NCBI GenBank assembly: GCA_028292785.1
Contig: JAQGLQ010000418.1
Span: 1-7,528 of the forward strand
DNA length: 7,528 nt
Origin: Noviherbaspirillum sp.
Lineage (GTDB): Bacteria; Pseudomonadota; Gammaproteobacteria; Burkholderiales; Burkholderiaceae
Direction: 5' to 3'
Shown: in pieces, positions 6,289 through 7,528 of the stretch
Numbering within the stretch: position 1 is the first letter of the stretch
Layout of the letters: every line of letters begins with the position of its first letter
Program-made: the position numbers and the translations under genes
Notes under the pieces: model-generated
The model's input: only the letters and a program-made list of their open reading frames with translations
Database searches by the model: none
Told to the model about the DNA's origin: nothing

Positions 6289-6997
6289 GCGCAAGCAACG
6301 CAAGTTGCTCATCGTCGAGATAACACCATTCTCCTTCCTCTAGCGCGAGCGCGGCCAGCGTCAATTCGCCGATGGCGGTGCGGCACAGCGCGCTGCAGTG
6401 ATTCCCCGCGGCAGCGAGCATGCGCTTGACCTGATGGTATTTGCCCTGCTCCAGCACAATTTCCAGACGATGGGTATCGACCTTCTTGCATGAGAGCGCG
6501 GCAAGCGGCGCGGGTTCGTCATGCAACTGCACGCCGCCCAGCAACTGCTGCACCAGGCCGTCCGTGACCGGTTCGTGCGTGGTGGCCAGATAAAGCTTCG
6601 GCACATGCCGCTTGGGCGAGGATTGCGCATGGATGAAGGCGCCATCGTCCGACATCAGCAGCAGCCCGGTGGTGTCATGATCGAGCCGGCCTACCGGCTG
6701 CACTTCCCGCCAGCTGAACTGCTCGGGCAACAGGCTGAGCACGCCGGGATGATGGCTGGGCTTGCGCGAGCACTCATAATCGGCCGGCTTGTTCAATGCG
6801 ATGTAAATGCGCTCGCGATAGGTCCATGCTTCATCGAAAATGGTGAACTCGAGGCCGGCGGTGTCGAAGCTCGCGCGGTAGTCCGTCACGACTTCGCCGG
6901 CGATCACAACTTCGCCGCCGGTGATGAGGTCGCGGCAATATTTGCGGCTGCCGAATCCTTGCGACTGGAGGACGCGGTCCAGGGAGAGCTTTTTCAT
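6281..6997 (-). CDS. rsuA: 16S rRNA pseudouridine(516) synthase RsuA
   Basis: RsuA converts U516 of 16S rRNA to pseudouridine during 30S assembly. The 238 residues (E. coli RsuA 231) begin with an S4-like RNA-binding domain (about 4-50: LDRVLQSQGFGSRKYCRDLI, then GGEVVIAGEVV). The catalytic domain follows, with YIALNKPADYECS at 65-77. The family active-site motif PVGRLDHDTTGLLLM has Asp106 as the expected catalytic residue. Near the end is the conserved GKYHQVKRMLAAAGNHCSALCRTAIGELTL (185-214). This spacing and the KYHQVKRM form favour RsuA over the RluB, RluE and RluF relatives. The start at 6997 has only a weak purine stretch (AGAG) upstream; no other Met fits the S4 domain. The stop overlaps the 3' end of the convergent asparaginase gene. 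It may be co-transcribed with the GNAT gene 63 bases upstream. Confidence 0.93.
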   Translation of the reverse strand: MKKLSLDRVLQSQGFGSRKYCRDLITGGEVVIAGEVVTDYRASFDTAGLEFTIFDEAWTYRERIYIALNKPADYECSRKPSHHPGVLSLLPEQFSWREVQPVGRLDHDTTGLLLMSDDGAFIHAQSSPKRHVPKLYLATTHEPVTDGLVQQLLGGVQLHDEPAPLAALSCKKVDTHRLEIVLEQGKYHQVKRMLAAAGNHCSALCRTAIGELTLAALALEEGEWCYLDDEQLALLAPT

Positions 6998-7060
6998 CCC
7001 GGCACTCTAACAGAGTCGAGCCGCTTCATGCAGGCCACGGGTGACGAACGTGCCCGGAAT

Positions 7061-7528
7061 TCACATACCCTTACCGGCGTGCAGATCGAGCGTCAGGAGC
7101 GTCGTATCGTCCTCCGGCGAACGCGCGGTCGTGAAGCCGAATTTCTTCGCCAGGGCCAGCAATCCCCGGTTGTAGTTCAGCGTCTCTCCCACGATCTCGC
7201 GTATTCCGTGGCTGCGGCAATACTCGACGAGTTTTTTCATCAGGATGCGCCCCAGGCCTTTGCCCTTCATGTCCGAGCGCACGATGATGGCGAACTCGGC
7301 ACTGACGCTGTCCGGATCGGAAATGGCGCGCGCCACTCCCAGGGTTTCCAACTCGCCGTCGGGCCGCCTTCTGACCGCGATGAAAGCCATCTCGCGGTCG
7401 TAGTCGATCTGAGTCAGGCGCGCCAGCTGCGAGGGCTGCAGTTCGCTCATCCGGGTAAAAATCCGATAGCTGATGTCTTCCTGATCGAGCGCATTGAAAA
7501 ACGCAAGGTGCTGCTGACCGTCCTCGGG
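7061..7528 (-). CDS. C-terminal GNAT domain of a probable acyl-CoA synthetase/protein acetyltransferase fusion (5' part outside window)
   Basis: The frame is open from the right edge, giving 155 residues before TGA at 7061. It starts inside the domain (PEDGQQHLAFFNALDQEDISYRIF before the first Met at 7450), so that Met is internal, not a start. The segments LARLTQIDYDREMAFIAV, AEFAIIVRSDMKGKGLGRIL and ETLNYNRGLLALAKKFGF are the GNAT core. KGKGLGR is the acetyl-CoA pyrophosphate loop, and the Glu in AEFAI is the usual general-base position. The phrases EDISYRIF and TQIDYDREMAF are typical of the GNAT domain fused to NDP-forming acyl-CoA synthetase in Pat/YfiQ-type protein lysine acetyltransferases, which acetylate and silence acetyl-CoA synthetase. 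The synthetase part is not visible, so a stand-alone GNAT protein cannot be excluded. Confidence 0.85.
   Translation of the reverse strand, partial: PEDGQQHLAFFNALDQEDISYRIFTRMSELQPSQLARLTQIDYDREMAFIAVRRRPDGELETLGVARAISDPDSVSAEFAIIVRSDMKGKGLGRILMKKLVEYCRSHGIREIVGETLNYNRGLLALAKKFGFTTARSPEDDTTLLTLDLHAGKGM

Noticed and set aside
5904..6323. A 139-codon plus-strand frame overlapping the asparaginase gene.
   Set aside because: It is in another frame of a clearly recognised enzyme, His/Arg-rich, and runs into rsuA antisense.

Overview
The window looks like ordinary chromosomal DNA of a GC-rich beta-proteobacterium, probably in the Burkholderiales (inference from protein style and gene set; no rRNA or other phylogenetic marker is present). 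I see no mobile element, CRISPR array, tRNA or rRNA gene.

Layout. Positions 1-1803 (minus strand) hold the first 601 codons of tamB, which runs off the left edge. It overlaps by 11 bases the end of tamA (1793-3601, minus). Together they encode the outer-membrane and inner-membrane halves of the translocation and assembly module that helps insert proteins into, or supply lipid to, the outer membrane. A short unrecognised gene follows at 3782-4018 (minus) with a good ribosome binding site. A gene-poor gap (4019-4286) contains a striking CTTGAC dyad. A canonical minus-strand terminator (4287-4312) then closes a gene for an exported, extremely Ser/Gly/Thr-rich low-complexity protein (4334-5071, minus). 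A second gap (5072-5397) carries a perfect FNR/CRP-superfamily box, TTGAT-N4-ATCAA, just before the only plus-strand gene.

That gene is an isoaspartyl peptidase/L-asparaginase of the Ntn-hydrolase type (5398-6288). It converges on, and overlaps by 8 bases, the 3' end of rsuA (6281-6997, minus), the 16S rRNA pseudouridine-516 synthase. The right edge (7061-7528, minus) is the C-terminal GNAT domain of what is most likely a large acyl-CoA synthetase/acetyltransferase fusion (Pat/YfiQ type), cut by the window.

Functionally, only tamA and tamB form a clear working unit; the other genes look like independent housekeeping or accessory functions. The least explained items are the low-complexity secreted protein with its own terminator, the FNR-type box whose spacing conflicts with the upstream asparaginase starts, and the CTTGAC dyad in an apparently empty region. 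I found no convincing evidence of a wholly new multi-gene system.
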